Part shown: in pieces, positions 45,738-55,419 of the stretch
Position numbering within the stretch: the first letter of the stretch is position 1
Layout: every line of letters starts with the position of its first letter
NCBI GenBank assembly: GCA_019359505.1
Contig: JAHHHD010000012.1
Span: 62,001-126,000, forward strand
Reading direction: 5' to 3'
Length of the DNA: 64,000 nt
Source: Drouetiella hepatica Uher 2000/2452
GTDB taxonomy: Bacteria > Cyanobacteriota > Cyanobacteriia > Elainellales > Elainellaceae
Program-made: the position numbers and the translations under genes
Notes under the pieces: generated by a model
What the model was told of the DNA's origin: nothing
The model's input: the letters and a program-made list of their open reading frames with translations, nothing else
Databases searched by the model: none

Positions 45738-46934
45738 ATGAGTCATTCCCATTCAACCATTCCCTTCGTCGATTTTAGTCATCAACATCAGCCCATTCAG
45801 GCTCAGCTAGAGCAGGCTATGCAAAATGTTCTTCAGCGAGGCGACTACGTCTTAGGGCAGGCGCTTCTAGAATTTGAGCAGACCTTTGCTCAAGCCTGTG
45901 AAGCTTCTTACGGAGTAGGTGTTGCATCGGGAACAGACGCTATTGCCCTGGGTTTGCAAGCCTGTGGCGTCGGTCTGGGCGATGAGGTGATTTTACCAGC
46001 TAACACCTTTGTGGCGACGCTGATTGGAGTGATGCGATCGGGCGCAACGCCTATTTTTGTAGACTGTGATCCCCACACCGCGCTCATTGACTTGACGGCT
46101 GCCGAAAAAGCCATCACAGTACGCACTCGTGCTCTAATTCCAGTGCATTTGTATGGTCAGATGGTTTCTCCCCATCGCCTGTTAGATTTAGCCAGCACTT
46201 ACGACCTGCTGATTTTTGAGGACGCAGCACAGGCGCACCTAGCAGAGCGAGAAGGCTATCGGGCAGGCTCGGTGGGCATTGCAGCCGCCTTTAGCTTCTA
46301 TCCCAGCAAGAATCTGGGGGCATTTGGCGATGGCGGGATGCTGGTGACGCAAGAAGAAATTGTGGCGCAAACAATGCGATCGCTGCGCAACTATGGGGCA
46401 ACCCGCAAGTATTTTCACACGGACTATGGCACCAACAGCCGTTTGGACACCCTACAGGCAGCGGTTTTGAACACAAAGCTGCCGCATTTGCCGAGCTGGA
46501 ATGCCGATCGCCAGCGCATTGCTCAGCTGTACGATACCCTGCTTGCGCCCTTGGTCAACTATGGCATTATTCCTATTGCCAATCACAGTGCTGAGGGTCA
46601 CGTTTATCATCTTTACGTGATCCGAGTGCTAGAAGACTGTGCGATCGATCGCACTACTCTGCAAACTGGACTAGCCCATCTGGGGATTCAAACTGGCATT
46701 CACTACCCTATTCCTTGCCATCTTCAGCCCGCATTTCAGCACTTAGGATATGCTGCAACAGATTTTCACCATGCCGAAATGCTCAGCCAGGAGATTTTAT
46801 CGCTGCCTATGTATCCAGGGCTGGAGGAAAGCGACGTGAGACAGGTTGTCTCTGCGATTGAGAGCTTGGTGGGTTTTACAGGACAGGGGTGTCTTCACTC
46901 AACCCAATCTCCTTCTTCCCTCATGGTGGGGTAA
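45738..46934 (+). CDS. DegT/DnrJ/EryC1 family PLP-dependent aminotransferase
   Basis: 398 residues. It aminates a nucleotide-sugar keto group in the synthesis of surface polysaccharide or glycolipid sugars. Family motifs: IPFVDFSHQHQPIQAQLEQA, GVASGTDAIALGLQACGVG, GDEVILPANTFVAT, EDAAQAHLAE, and the PLP lysine in FYPSKNLGAFGDGG (Lys191). Full length. The partner pathway genes are not adjacent, so the sugar is unknown. Confidence 0.93.
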   Translation: MSHSHSTIPFVDFSHQHQPIQAQLEQAMQNVLQRGDYVLGQALLEFEQTFAQACEASYGVGVASGTDAIALGLQACGVGLGDEVILPANTFVATLIGVMRSGATPIFVDCDPHTALIDLTAAEKAITVRTRALIPVHLYGQMVSPHRLLDLASTYDLLIFEDAAQAHLAEREGYRAGSVGIAAAFSFYPSKNLGAFGDGGMLVTQEEIVAQTMRSLRNYGATRKYFHTDYGTNSRLDTLQAAVLNTKLPHLPSWNADRQRIAQLYDTLLAPLVNYGIIPIANHSAEGHVYHLYVIRVLEDCAIDRTTLQTGLAHLGIQTGIHYPIPCHLQPAFQHLGYAATDFHHAEMLSQEILSLPMYPGLEESDVRQVVSAIESLVGFTGQGCLHSTQSPSSLMVG

Positions 46935-47297
46935 CGCATCTGTTACATAACGTATCTGCGTAGAACGCACCTGTGTAGATTGAGTATAGATTTTGATACA
47001 AAATGAGAGCGGTATAGAGGTTAAGAGCCACACTCAGCCGCTTTCCCATTTCTCTTTTTTAAGAACATTTAAATTCGGCTTCGCCATTCAGCATAAATTA
47101 TGTACTTTTGATATCAAGCTTTGAATGCACGCTACATTAGGGCTGTAGAGCTTAGATGCTTTGCAAGAGACGTAAACGCGCTGCCATCAGGGTTTATGTT
47201 TCCTATACAGGGGTTGCCTGAGCTGCAAAATAGAGAGACAGTTGCCTGAGAATTTGTTAACATGTGCAAATATTACAGTTCGTAAAGTCATTTAAGA
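46935..47297. other. Intergenic region, nothing specific seen
   Basis: 363 AT-rich bases. No ORF, repeat or clear terminator. Confidence 0.5.
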
Positions 47298-47594
47298 ATG
47301 CTCATTATTATATTTCTCGTCATAGGTCTGATTGCGTGGGCACTGCATCTGATGCAGGAAGCAATTCAGCGCCGCGAATTTTCCTTGATGCTTGCTGGTT
47401 TCTTGGTGTCTTCAACGGCAGCAGCCATGATGGCAGTCTATTTTCTAGTGAGTCATTATGTGGGATACATGTCTGAAATGACTGAGCGTGCCTATATTTC
47501 GAGTCAGCCCTATGAGCCGATCGAGTGGGCGACTTTTAGTGAGTCCTTGGGCAAAGGTGCTACAGATATGCCGCCTGCTTCTTTTGAAAGGTAG
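47298..47594 (+). CDS. Small membrane protein, function unknown
   Basis: 98 residues with two membrane helices (MLIIIFLVIGLIAWALHLM and LMLAGFLVSSTAAAMMAVYF) and a short polar C terminus (YISSQPYEPIEWATFSESLG). No known family. The start ATG is at 47298 with weak Shine-Dalgarno context. Confidence 0.7.
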   Translation: MLIIIFLVIGLIAWALHLMQEAIQRREFSLMLAGFLVSSTAAAMMAVYFLVSHYVGYMSEMTERAYISSQPYEPIEWATFSESLGKGATDMPPASFER

Positions 47595-48193
47595 AGGCTG
47601 ATTCGCGCATCTCTGCGAACACTGCGTAGAAGTTAGATAAGAGTCTGCGACCGGAATCTATTTTTGCAATGCGATCGCCACACTTCAGATCGCAATGTGG
47701 AGAGTCTGTCACAAAGCTTTGGCATTAGCTATCAAACTGGGCAAACGAGAATCTGAAACTGATCCGGGGAAGCACTACTCGCGGCTGAATTTTGGGATGG
47801 CGATATCAGGTTAAAGCTCATCAGTTTTACCAAATTCTCCCGTAAAGTATGGCAACCGCCAAGGCGTTTAGGATGGGGAAATTATGTTGGGGGGCGAAGC
47901 GCTCTACCATAATTTCTTAAGCAAACTGGCGACAGCTGTATTTGAAAACAATAAAGCAGCTGCAAAATCTAGTGCAAAATTTTGCAACAGATGATGCCAA
48001 CTTAGAGTCATGTGTTAGAAATACTCTCGTGCAAAGTTATTGCGATCGCCGTTTAGGCTGCAAATATGAGTTTTAGTGCTGACCTAAATTCAACCATGAC
48101 CGTGAAAAAACTCTGCTGAAACTCTAGCTTTAGGGCAGCCGTTCATGTAGACTCTGCCTGACTGTACATTTTGTCCTGCAACCCGGATTACCG
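47595..48193. other. Intergenic region with one degenerate hairpin MITE
   Basis: 599 bases between the small membrane protein and the WecA-like gene. It contains the element at 47849-47941 and nothing else I can support. Confidence 0.5.
47849..47941. repeat. Hairpin MITE, CAACCGCCAAGGCGGTTAGG family, copy 3 (decayed)
   Basis: Left flank ATGGCAACCGCCAAGGCG, then TTTAGGATGGGGAAATTATG. Core GGGGGGCGAAGCGCTC, then ACCATAATTTCTTAAGCAAA and CTGGCGACAGCTGTA. Flanks match copies 1 and 2 closely, but the stem has several mismatches, so this copy appears to be decaying. Confidence 0.72.
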
Positions 48194-49237
48194 ATGCCCC
48201 CACAGCTTTACCATCTAGCTGCCTTCGCCATATCCACTGCTGTTGTGCTGCTGACCACACCGCTTGTTAAAAAGATTGGATTAAAAAGCGGTTACTTCGA
48301 CCCACCTGGCGGTCGAAAAGTGCATCAGCATCCAATGGTGCGCCTAGGTGGTGTGTCAATTTTCTTGGGAACGCTAATTGCGCTACTGCTAGTTTGGTGG
48401 CTGGGCGGATTTTCTGATTTATCCCCCGATCGAGAAAGCGAGATCTGGGGCGTTACCCTAGGCGGATTGGGCTTCTTCTTGATTGGGCTAGCAGATGATT
48501 TGTTCTCGCTCTCCCCATTTCTCAGGCTCTTGCTTCAAACTGCGGTAGCCTATTGTGCCTGGTCTGTGGGCGTACAGATTGAGTTTCTAAGTATTCCTTT
48601 CCTGGGCTTGACAGAACTACCCATCTGGATCAACCTGCCTATCACTATAATTTGGCTGGTGGGCATGGCAAACGCTATTAATTGGATTGATGGGTTAGAT
48701 GGGCTGGCGGCAGGTGTGTCGGGCATTGCTGCCGTAGTTATGCTGATTGTCTGTCTGTTTATGAATCAGCCTGCTGCTCTGATTGCAGCCGCTTTGGCAG
48801 GAGGCGCGCTTGGGTTTCTCCGCTACAACTTCAATCCGGCACAAATTTTTATGGGGGATGGGGGAGCCTACTTTATGGGCTTCACGCTGGCTGGCGTCGG
48901 CGTAATTGGTTTGGTCAAAGGTTTAACCACCGTTGCGGTTTTGTTGCCCTATCTGATTTTGGCAGTCCCTATTCTGGATATGTCAGCGGTGATCATTGAA
49001 CGGCTGCGTCATGGAAATTCGCCCTTCAAGGCAGATAAGCGCCATTTGCACCATCGTCTGCTCAAGGCGGGCGTCCCCCATCGATTCACGGTCTTGTTTA
49101 TCTATGCGCTGACGCTGTGGGTAGGCAGCCTAGCTCTGGCGTTCTCAGGGGTGCCTAGCGGCATTGTCTATGCGATCGCTGCCACAGCTCTGCTGAGCTA
49201 CACAGGATGGCGAGTTAGAAAACACGCAAGGCAGTGA
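48194..49237 (+). CDS. WecA/MraY-family polyprenyl-phosphate sugar-1-phosphate transferase
   Basis: 347 residues, with about ten membrane helices. It moves a HexNAc-1-phosphate from the UDP-sugar to undecaprenyl phosphate, the first step of a surface polysaccharide. Motifs: GGRKVHQHPMVRLGG, the magnesium-binding ADDLFSLSP, NAINWIDGLDGLAAG, QIFMGDGGAYFMGF and KRHLHHRLL. This matches cyanobacterial WecA/RfbO-like proteins more than MraY of peptidoglycan. It abuts cinA, which starts immediately after. Confidence 0.92.
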   Translation: MPPQLYHLAAFAISTAVVLLTTPLVKKIGLKSGYFDPPGGRKVHQHPMVRLGGVSIFLGTLIALLLVWWLGGFSDLSPDRESEIWGVTLGGLGFFLIGLADDLFSLSPFLRLLLQTAVAYCAWSVGVQIEFLSIPFLGLTELPIWINLPITIIWLVGMANAINWIDGLDGLAAGVSGIAAVVMLIVCLFMNQPAALIAAALAGGALGFLRYNFNPAQIFMGDGGAYFMGFTLAGVGVIGLVKGLTTVAVLLPYLILAVPILDMSAVIIERLRHGNSPFKADKRHLHHRLLKAGVPHRFTVLFIYALTLWVGSLALAFSGVPSGIVYAIAATALLSYTGWRVRKHARQ

Positions 49238-49246
49238 GTGAACCAC

Positions 49247-50536
49247 ATGAGTGAAGTGGATCAGAATGAAACCAGCCAGAGCGCCGAAATTATTTCAGTA
49301 GGCACAGAGCTATTGCTCGGCGAAATTTTGAATAGCAATGCCCAGTTTTTAGCCCAAGAGCTGGCTGATCTGGGTATTTCTCATTACTACCAAACGGTGG
49401 TGGGCGATAACGTACTGCGACTTCAAAAAGCGATCGCCATTGCCTGCGAGCGATCGTCTCTGCTGATTTTTACCGGGGGGCTAGGCCCAACGCCAGACGA
49501 CTTAACAACCGCAACCCTTGCCGATTTCTTCGGAGCAACCTTGGTGGAGCGTCCAGAAGTTCTGCAAGACATTGCCGAAAAGCTGACTCGACGGGGGCGA
49601 TCGATGGCTCTCAGCAACCGGAAGCAGGCATTGCTGCCGGAAGGCGCTGCCATTCTACCTAACCCGACCGGAACGGCTCCCGGTGTAATTTGGCAACCTC
49701 GGACTGGAGTGACTATCCTCACCTTTCCAGGTGTGCCCAGCGAAATGAAGGCAATGTGGCGACAAACTGCTGTACCTTACCTCCGTCGCCAAGGATGGAG
49801 TCAGGGGGCAATCTACAGCCGCACTCTGCGATTTTGGGGCATCGGTGAATCGACTCTGGCAGAGAAGGCATCTGCCCAAATTCAGCTCAAGAACCCCACT
49901 GTGGCTCCCTATGCCGGGAGGGGTGAAGTCCGACTCCGCATTTCTACCAAAGCCGCAACCGAGAGCGAAGCGCTCCAGCTGATTGCTCCGGTAGAGCAGC
50001 AGTTGCGAGACATCGGCGGTCTAGATTGCTACGGCACAGATGATGACACTTTGGCGGCAGTGGTGGGCGATCGCCTCAAAAATTCTCAGCAAACTGTTTC
50101 GGTCGCAGAATCCTGCACGGGCGGAGGGCTGGGCAGCCTTTTGACGGCAATTCCAGGCAGCTCGGCATACTTCTGGGGCGGCATTATTTCCTACGATAAT
50201 CGGGTGAAGGTTAATCTACTGGGCGTGGATGCCAACGTTTTGGCACAACAAGGAGCTGTGAGCGCTGAGGTTGCCTGTCAGATGGCGGTGGGAGTACGCG
50301 ATCGTCTAGGCACCACCTGGGGTTTGAGCATTACGGGTATTGCTGGGCCAGATGGCGGCACAGACACGAAGCCCGTAGGGCTGGTATACATTGGGTTAGC
50401 AAGTCCTGACTCTGTAGAGAGTTTTCAGTATCAATTTGGGACATTCCGAGGACGAGAGACAGTGCGGGAATTGAGTGCTTACACTGCTCTAGATCTGCTG
50501 CGACGGAAGCTCATTCTTGCTACTGCCACCCCGTAG
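49247..50536 (+). CDS. cinA: CinA family protein (nicotinamide-nucleotide amidase, competence/damage-inducible)
   Basis: 429 residues from ATG 49247 (a GTG at 49238 is possible). The N-terminal MoaB-like domain has SVGTELLLGEILNSNAQFLA and FTGGLGPTPDDLTTATLADF. The C-terminal CinA domain has VSVAESCTGGGLGSLLTAIP and LSITGIAGPDGGTDTKPVG. It deamidates NMN in pyridine nucleotide recycling; the N-terminal domain is an ADP-ribose pyrophosphatase in studied homologues. The 3' end overlaps the convergent RTX gene by 17 bases. Confidence 0.95.
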   Translation: MSEVDQNETSQSAEIISVGTELLLGEILNSNAQFLAQELADLGISHYYQTVVGDNVLRLQKAIAIACERSSLLIFTGGLGPTPDDLTTATLADFFGATLVERPEVLQDIAEKLTRRGRSMALSNRKQALLPEGAAILPNPTGTAPGVIWQPRTGVTILTFPGVPSEMKAMWRQTAVPYLRRQGWSQGAIYSRTLRFWGIGESTLAEKASAQIQLKNPTVAPYAGRGEVRLRISTKAATESEALQLIAPVEQQLRDIGGLDCYGTDDDTLAAVVGDRLKNSQQTVSVAESCTGGGLGSLLTAIPGSSAYFWGGIISYDNRVKVNLLGVDANVLAQQGAVSAEVACQMAVGVRDRLGTTWGLSITGIAGPDGGTDTKPVGLVYIGLASPDSVESFQYQFGTFRGRETVRELSAYTALDLLRRKLILATATP

Positions 50537-51842
50537 CGGCTGTGCTAATGACTGTTTTGAGATCGGGCGTGATTTCCAGCACGTAGCCGAAGGGCGAACT
50601 GCCAGACGTAACCTGAGTCATGGCGGTGCCATCGGGTCGGCGAGGAGCATAGTAAGACTGGGCGTTGATGACCAGATTTCCGGCGGCATTGACTGCTAAG
50701 TTGGCGATCGCCAGACTGTTAGTCTTGCCGCTGCTCAGAATAGCCGATAGATAAACCGCCTCCGTCATTTCTCCAGTCGCAGAATTCAGTTTTGCCAATA
50801 CTGCCACCTTTGCGCCGCCGCCAGAACCATAGCTCCTCAGCCAGGATTGGGTAGCCCTGCCGCTGACCCGTCGAAAATCTTGATCGGGTGTGCCCTGAGT
50901 GCCATCGACGCTGAACACGCCGTAGAGGCTGCTACCGCTCCAAAATAAGCCGTAGCCGCGACCGTCCGTGCCTGTCACTTCATAACTCGTCTGCGTCCAG
51001 CGATTTGTGGGATTGCTGCTGTCAAAACTAATGACGATGGGGTCTTGATTATTGCTAGAAACTTGCTGGGTGCCAATGTAAATGGTTTGGGTGCCTAGCT
51101 TGAGGCGGGCAGCTCCCGTAGCCGCGATCGCCCCTTCGCTGTCGCTGGGCGAAAACTTTGCGGTGCCAGAATTAACGGCAGCGATCGCTGGAATCGTATT
51201 GCTTCCTGGAATTGCATTGTTTCCTGAAATTGAAGCACCAGCGATCGTCCCAAAATCAGTGGCATCGATCTGGCGACTCTTCACGCCTCTGAGAATAACC
51301 AGGTACTCGCCTGTGGACTTGTTCTGAATCAGAACATCCTTTCTCTGATCGCCTTTGCCTTGACGAATCCGCAGATCTGCAAACTTCACGCCTGTGAGGT
51401 GTAGAGTATCCTGTCTATCGGTGAAGTCGCCGACTAGAGTGGCTTGGGCGATCGCCCTTGACCCCCATTTTGGACTCAAGACAAAGACATCGTTGCCACC
51501 CTCGCCCCACAGCAAATTTTTGCCGCTGCCGCCCGTGAGCAGATCGTTACCATTGCCGCCTCGTAAGGTGTCGTTGCCGCGATCGCCATATAGCCGATCG
51601 GCTCCAGCCAGACCCAGCAGCTTGTCATTGCCATCGCCGCCCCGCAGCACGTCATTCTCGGCGGTGCCTCGCAGAATATTGTTTTCGCGATCGCCCGATC
51701 GCTCGACAGCTCTTGCCAAACTGCCCTGACCTGATGGGAATCCTCCCAGAGACAGGAAGGAATGAGAGGGTGTTAAAGGGTTGACGGTCGTCTGGGGCGT
51801 CAGTGCATAGGCATGAGAAATCGAGGGTTCTGAAAAAACCAT
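50520..51842 (-). CDS. RTX-type hemolysin calcium-binding repeat protein
   Basis: 440 residues from ATG 51842 (MVFSEPSISHAYAL), chosen for the AAGGAAC nearby; the frame runs further upstream to 52019. Residues of about 60-130 hold GGxGxDxLx nonapeptides (GGDGNDKLLGLAGADRLYG, GGNGNDLLTGGSGKNLLWG) that bind calcium in a parallel beta roll. The C-terminal 300 residues are beta-rich and Ser/Gly/Asn-rich with no known catalytic motif. RTX proteins leave the cell by type I secretion. A surface or extracellular protein; role unknown. Confidence 0.85.
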   Translation of the reverse strand: MVFSEPSISHAYALTPQTTVNPLTPSHSFLSLGGFPSGQGSLARAVERSGDRENNILRGTAENDVLRGGDGNDKLLGLAGADRLYGDRGNDTLRGGNGNDLLTGGSGKNLLWGEGGNDVFVLSPKWGSRAIAQATLVGDFTDRQDTLHLTGVKFADLRIRQGKGDQRKDVLIQNKSTGEYLVILRGVKSRQIDATDFGTIAGASISGNNAIPGSNTIPAIAAVNSGTAKFSPSDSEGAIAATGAARLKLGTQTIYIGTQQVSSNNQDPIVISFDSSNPTNRWTQTSYEVTGTDGRGYGLFWSGSSLYGVFSVDGTQGTPDQDFRRVSGRATQSWLRSYGSGGGAKVAVLAKLNSATGEMTEAVYLSAILSSGKTNSLAIANLAVNAAGNLVINAQSYYAPRRPDGTAMTQVTSGSSPFGYVLEITPDLKTVISTAATGWQ

Positions 51843-51996
51843 GACTCGCAGTTCCTTAATGATGAGGTTGAACAAGCTCTGGTGGTTGCACCCAAGATTA
51901 CGTGCTCCCGTTGTAGCGAACCTGCCCAGCCCCGTCATCCGAGAATTTCCCGAAGCCTCCAGCCCCGAAGCCTCCAGCCCCGATAGCTTACTCCTG

Positions 51997-52362
51997 CTAT
52001 CCCATGGTTTTGCCGCCAACCGGAATTAAAAAGCAACCGTGAATTCGCCATGTTTGATCACGTTGCTGCTGCATTAAATATACGGCTCTTACCAACTCGC
52101 CCTCAGCGCTCATCAGCATCACCTTTTGGGCGGGCAAACCCTGCACCATAGTCATGTCTTCAAACACCACCGATCGCGGACGGTAGACAGAAGGATACGC
52201 TGTTTTGACCATCGCCAAGAAAACTTCTGGCGTACCGAACTGCTCTTGAATGGAAGGACTCGCCAGCGAGAAAGATGCTTCGGCATCATTGTGCTGAAAG
52301 GCTTGAAGCTGTGACTCAATCAGGAAACGGATGGTGTTGCGATCGCTAGAAGTCAAGGACAC
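51997..52362 (-). CDS. DUF4864 domain protein
   Basis: 121 residues of DUF4864, a SnoaL/NTF2-like small alpha-beta fold (IRFLIESQLQAFQHNDAEAS, FGTPEVFLAMVKTAYPSVYR, RAVYLMQQQRDQTWRIHGCF). No catalytic residues assigned. The 3' end overlaps the extended reading frame of the RTX gene but not its likely start. Confidence 0.88.
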   Translation of the reverse strand: MSLTSSDRNTIRFLIESQLQAFQHNDAEASFSLASPSIQEQFGTPEVFLAMVKTAYPSVYRPRSVVFEDMTMVQGLPAQKVMLMSAEGELVRAVYLMQQQRDQTWRIHGCFLIPVGGKTMG

Positions 52363-52399
52363 AGGTAGATAGGGGTGAGGGTCAGTGGTGTTTTGCGTG

Positions 52400-52690
52400 C
52401 TAGATATCGAATAAGTCGCGATTTTCCCGCAGAAACTGAGGCGGAAGATCTGGCTTTTTCAGCGTTGTAGGTGGGCGATCGCTACTCCAACTCCACCAAG
52501 CTGTGCCGCAGGAACATTCATAAAATTCTTGCCATCTGCGCCGACGGTCTTCTGAGAAAACGGGCGATCGACGGTTGATCCAAACTTGCTCTGCCCCCGT
52601 AGATGACGTTCGGCAGCTTGGACAACAGAACTCGTGGGCATGGACAGCAGTCTGAGTCCAGTCAGGCGGGTTAGGAGCAAATGCATCCAT
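52400..52690 (-). CDS. Small zinc-ribbon-like protein
   Basis: 96 residues from ATG 52690 (MDAFAPNPPDWTQ). Two Cys clusters, HEFCCPSCRTSS and YECSCGTAWW, are spaced as in a zinc ribbon, with Trp/Arg-rich strands between them (RRRWQEFYECSCGTAWWSWS). No family recognised. The frame extends upstream to 52780, but a GC-poor, non-coding-like segment precedes this ATG. Confidence 0.72.
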   Translation of the reverse strand: MDAFAPNPPDWTQTAVHAHEFCCPSCRTSSTGAEQVWINRRSPVFSEDRRRRWQEFYECSCGTAWWSWSSDRPPTTLKKPDLPPQFLRENRDLFDI

Positions 52691-52830
52691 GAAGCGCAGT
52701 GGGTGAGGGGTACTACCCACTATCCTACATTGATACTTTAGGAAACCTAGTGATTTTGTGAGGCGGGAAGCCCAAAGCACCTGGGCTTCCCGTTAGTTTA
52801 TCAGCCCTTGCTAGGGTCTAAAGGAACTGA

Positions 52831-55419
52831 TTAGCTGATGCGGGTAAAGTCAGTTCTAGTGAGACTATCCGCATCGGAATTACGCAATGTGGCTAACAGA
52901 TCATTGCCTAAGCTAATCAAGACATTGCTTCCAGACTGTTCGATCGTCAACCTACCGAAAGTCAAGTTTCCAGAGAGTCCCAGTTTGTCTTGGCGTTCGG
53001 CAAAGTCTCTGATCAGGCTGTCGCCTCGACCTGTTTCCAACGCTGCCACATCTCTGCCTCTGCCCAAAGTCATGACATCAGAGCCAGCGCCGCCATAGAG
53101 AGTATCGTTGCCGTCACCTCCTAGCATTCTGTCGGCTCCGCTGCCGCCCTTCATCAAATCGTTGCCTGTGCCGCCGTCCATGCTGTCGTTGCCGACATTG
53201 CCGCTCATGTCATCATCGCCACTCAATCCGCGCAGTACGTCGTTGCCGCTAAAGCCGACCAGCACGTCATCGCCCAGATTCCCCCGGAGGCGATTGCTGC
53301 CGCTGGTGCCGTTGACTTGACGACCGCCGCTGAGGATGGCATCAGTCCGAATGCTGAGGTTTTGAATTCTGGTGTCTTGGGCAGCAGAAGTGTCCTGTTC
53401 ACCAAAGGTTCTCACCTGACGCAAGTACTCAGCCAGGGCATCCTGTTCGGTGCCCGCCGCAGCAAAGGTAAACCCGCCAGCAGGCAGGGTGGTTGCGGAA
53501 TCAATTCTGCCGTTGCGGTTCAGGTCGGTCGTGGTTTCGCCCGTTAGGTCAACCCGGTTTGCCAAAGCTGCATTTTCATTAACAAACCGGAAGAAGGGAT
53601 AGCCGTCACCGCCAGCGGTGAGCGTAGTACCTGCCAAAAAGTTGAGCGTCACCATGCGGAAACTGCGGCTAGGATCGCCGACCACAGCCCCATTTTCCAC
53701 CAGCACATCGATGATTTTGTCGTTGTCATTGACGATCGCCAGAGATCGAATTCTTTGTCCCGGCGTGGTGACGCTGCCATCGGTTGCCAACACCTGCGCC
53801 GTGCGAGTTGCATCGAAGCTGAACTTTAGCCCAGAAACTTGCGGGAAAGCGCCAGGAGTTGCACCTGCTCTCACCCCAGATACGCCGTTTTCTAGCAGCT
53901 CTTTGAGCTGAGACGCTGTCACGGTGATCAGCGAGAGGGCATTGTTAAACCGCAGCGAGTTCTCAATATCGAGCTGGGAGACATCGCCTGTAGTTTTGTT
54001 GGGAGCTAGCGGGTTGGGTTGGGGGGGAAGCCTTTCCACATCGCTGTTATCTGTCGCGCCGGAGGCAGCAGAAACTGCGCCAATGTTGTCGCGGATGCCG
54101 CCACCGTTTTTCAGAGAAATCACGACGGTGGGGTCAATTTGCCGCACGTAGGCTAAGTTGGCATCGGCTGTGAGGTTGCCCAGGTTGGTTTCTTCGGTGC
54201 GAACAGAATTGCGATCGCCATTCAAGAAAAACGTGGTTTTGCCCGTGATCAAGTTGTCTTTTTGCGAAATTACGCCCCGCAGACCGTCCGTGATGGCTAC
54301 AACGTTGGGGTTAGACCGATCTCTAGGGTTGACATCGCTGCCATAGACGCGATCGACTCCTGCCCCATCGGTGGCAAAAGCGCCATTCAAGGTGGTATTG
54401 AGGCTGCTGGTGTCAACGATGCCGTTGTCATCAAACGACAGCACCAAGCGACCTACATACTTGTAGTTGCCCTCTGTGTTGACGACTAAAACGGGTTGTC
54501 CCGAAGCGGAGGTTCTAACCGTGGGATAATTGCCTCCAGTCGTGTCGCCCGATCGCAGCGTGTCGTTAGCGTCAGACAGCAGCGTATTCGATCCACCCGC
54601 AATCAGCACATCCACATCTTTGAGACGACGCGCCAGCTCATCGCGCTCGATCGCCAACTGCTGCATGTGGGCTACCAGGACAATTTTGTTGATTCCGGTG
54701 GCAGCCAATGCATCGACAGACTTTTGAATTTCAGCCGCTAGCGCATCATAGTCCGTGGGGTTGGAGGGCAGAATGCCGATTTGCCCCGAAGAGGTGATTT
54801 GTCGCAGGGTAGGCGTAGTCGCTCCGACAATGCCAATGCGTTGATCGTCGGCTGTGCCTGCTACGCCATCATTTCCGGTAACGGTGATGACCGTACTCTC
54901 CGCTAGCCGACCTCTGATAGAACTCGCTTCGGCGGTGGCTTGATTGGCGGCCAGATCGGTCGATCGCACATTCCCCAGCGTAATCTCCGGGCTAAAGTCT
55001 AAGTTGCTGCTGAGGTAAGGAAAATTGGAGCCAGGGCTACCGCTGCCCGATCGCAGCGCATCGCCGAACTGCCGTACACCTAAATCAAGATCGTGGTTGC
55101 CCACCGCCGAGGCTTGAATGCCCAGCTCGTTAAGGATAGCAACATCTCCTCGACCAATCAGCGGACTGGTTGAGGTTCCCAATCCTCCGATGCCGTTAAG
55201 CGCCGGATCACTGGATGCATACAGAAATGGGCCTGGAATGGAGTTATCTCCAGAAGAGAGGGTGATGGTGTTTGCCAGAACGGTCGAAGAAACGCCGTAT
55301 TGTCCGGTGGTGCTGGTTCTGAAGTAGTTGATGACGGCAGAAAAGCCAACGGCATCCTCTACGGCTGCAATGCCGCCTTCAAAATCAGAGGCATGGAGAA
55401 TCTGGAGAGTTGTGGGCAT
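52831..55419 (-). CDS. 5'-nucleotidase-type metallophosphatase with C-terminal RTX repeats
   Basis: 862 residues. The N-terminal metallophosphatase domain has LQILHASDFEG, SSGDNSIPGPFLYAS, ASAVGNHDLDLGVRQFGDAL and VLVAHMQQLAIERDELA, the order of the 5'-nucleotidase/UshA/alkaline phosphatase PhoX-like family that hydrolyses nucleotides or phosphodiesters. The 5-nucleotidase C-terminal domain follows (NNALSLITVTASQLKELLEN). The last 160 residues are RTX nonapeptides (GNLGDDVLVGFSGNDVLRG, GGAGSDVMTLGRGRD). No signal peptide is visible, as expected for type I export. A likely secreted enzyme for phosphate scavenging. Confidence 0.93.
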   Translation of the reverse strand: MPTTLQILHASDFEGGIAAVEDAVGFSAVINYFRTSTTGQYGVSSTVLANTITLSSGDNSIPGPFLYASSDPALNGIGGLGTSTSPLIGRGDVAILNELGIQASAVGNHDLDLGVRQFGDALRSGSGSPGSNFPYLSSNLDFSPEITLGNVRSTDLAANQATAEASSIRGRLAESTVITVTGNDGVAGTADDQRIGIVGATTPTLRQITSSGQIGILPSNPTDYDALAAEIQKSVDALAATGINKIVLVAHMQQLAIERDELARRLKDVDVLIAGGSNTLLSDANDTLRSGDTTGGNYPTVRTSASGQPVLVVNTEGNYKYVGRLVLSFDDNGIVDTSSLNTTLNGAFATDGAGVDRVYGSDVNPRDRSNPNVVAITDGLRGVISQKDNLITGKTTFFLNGDRNSVRTEETNLGNLTADANLAYVRQIDPTVVISLKNGGGIRDNIGAVSAASGATDNSDVERLPPQPNPLAPNKTTGDVSQLDIENSLRFNNALSLITVTASQLKELLENGVSGVRAGATPGAFPQVSGLKFSFDATRTAQVLATDGSVTTPGQRIRSLAIVNDNDKIIDVLVENGAVVGDPSRSFRMVTLNFLAGTTLTAGGDGYPFFRFVNENAALANRVDLTGETTTDLNRNGRIDSATTLPAGGFTFAAAGTEQDALAEYLRQVRTFGEQDTSAAQDTRIQNLSIRTDAILSGGRQVNGTSGSNRLRGNLGDDVLVGFSGNDVLRGLSGDDDMSGNVGNDSMDGGTGNDLMKGGSGADRMLGGDGNDTLYGGAGSDVMTLGRGRDVAALETGRGDSLIRDFAERQDKLGLSGNLTFGRLTIEQSGSNVLISLGNDLLATLRNSDADSLTRTDFTRIS

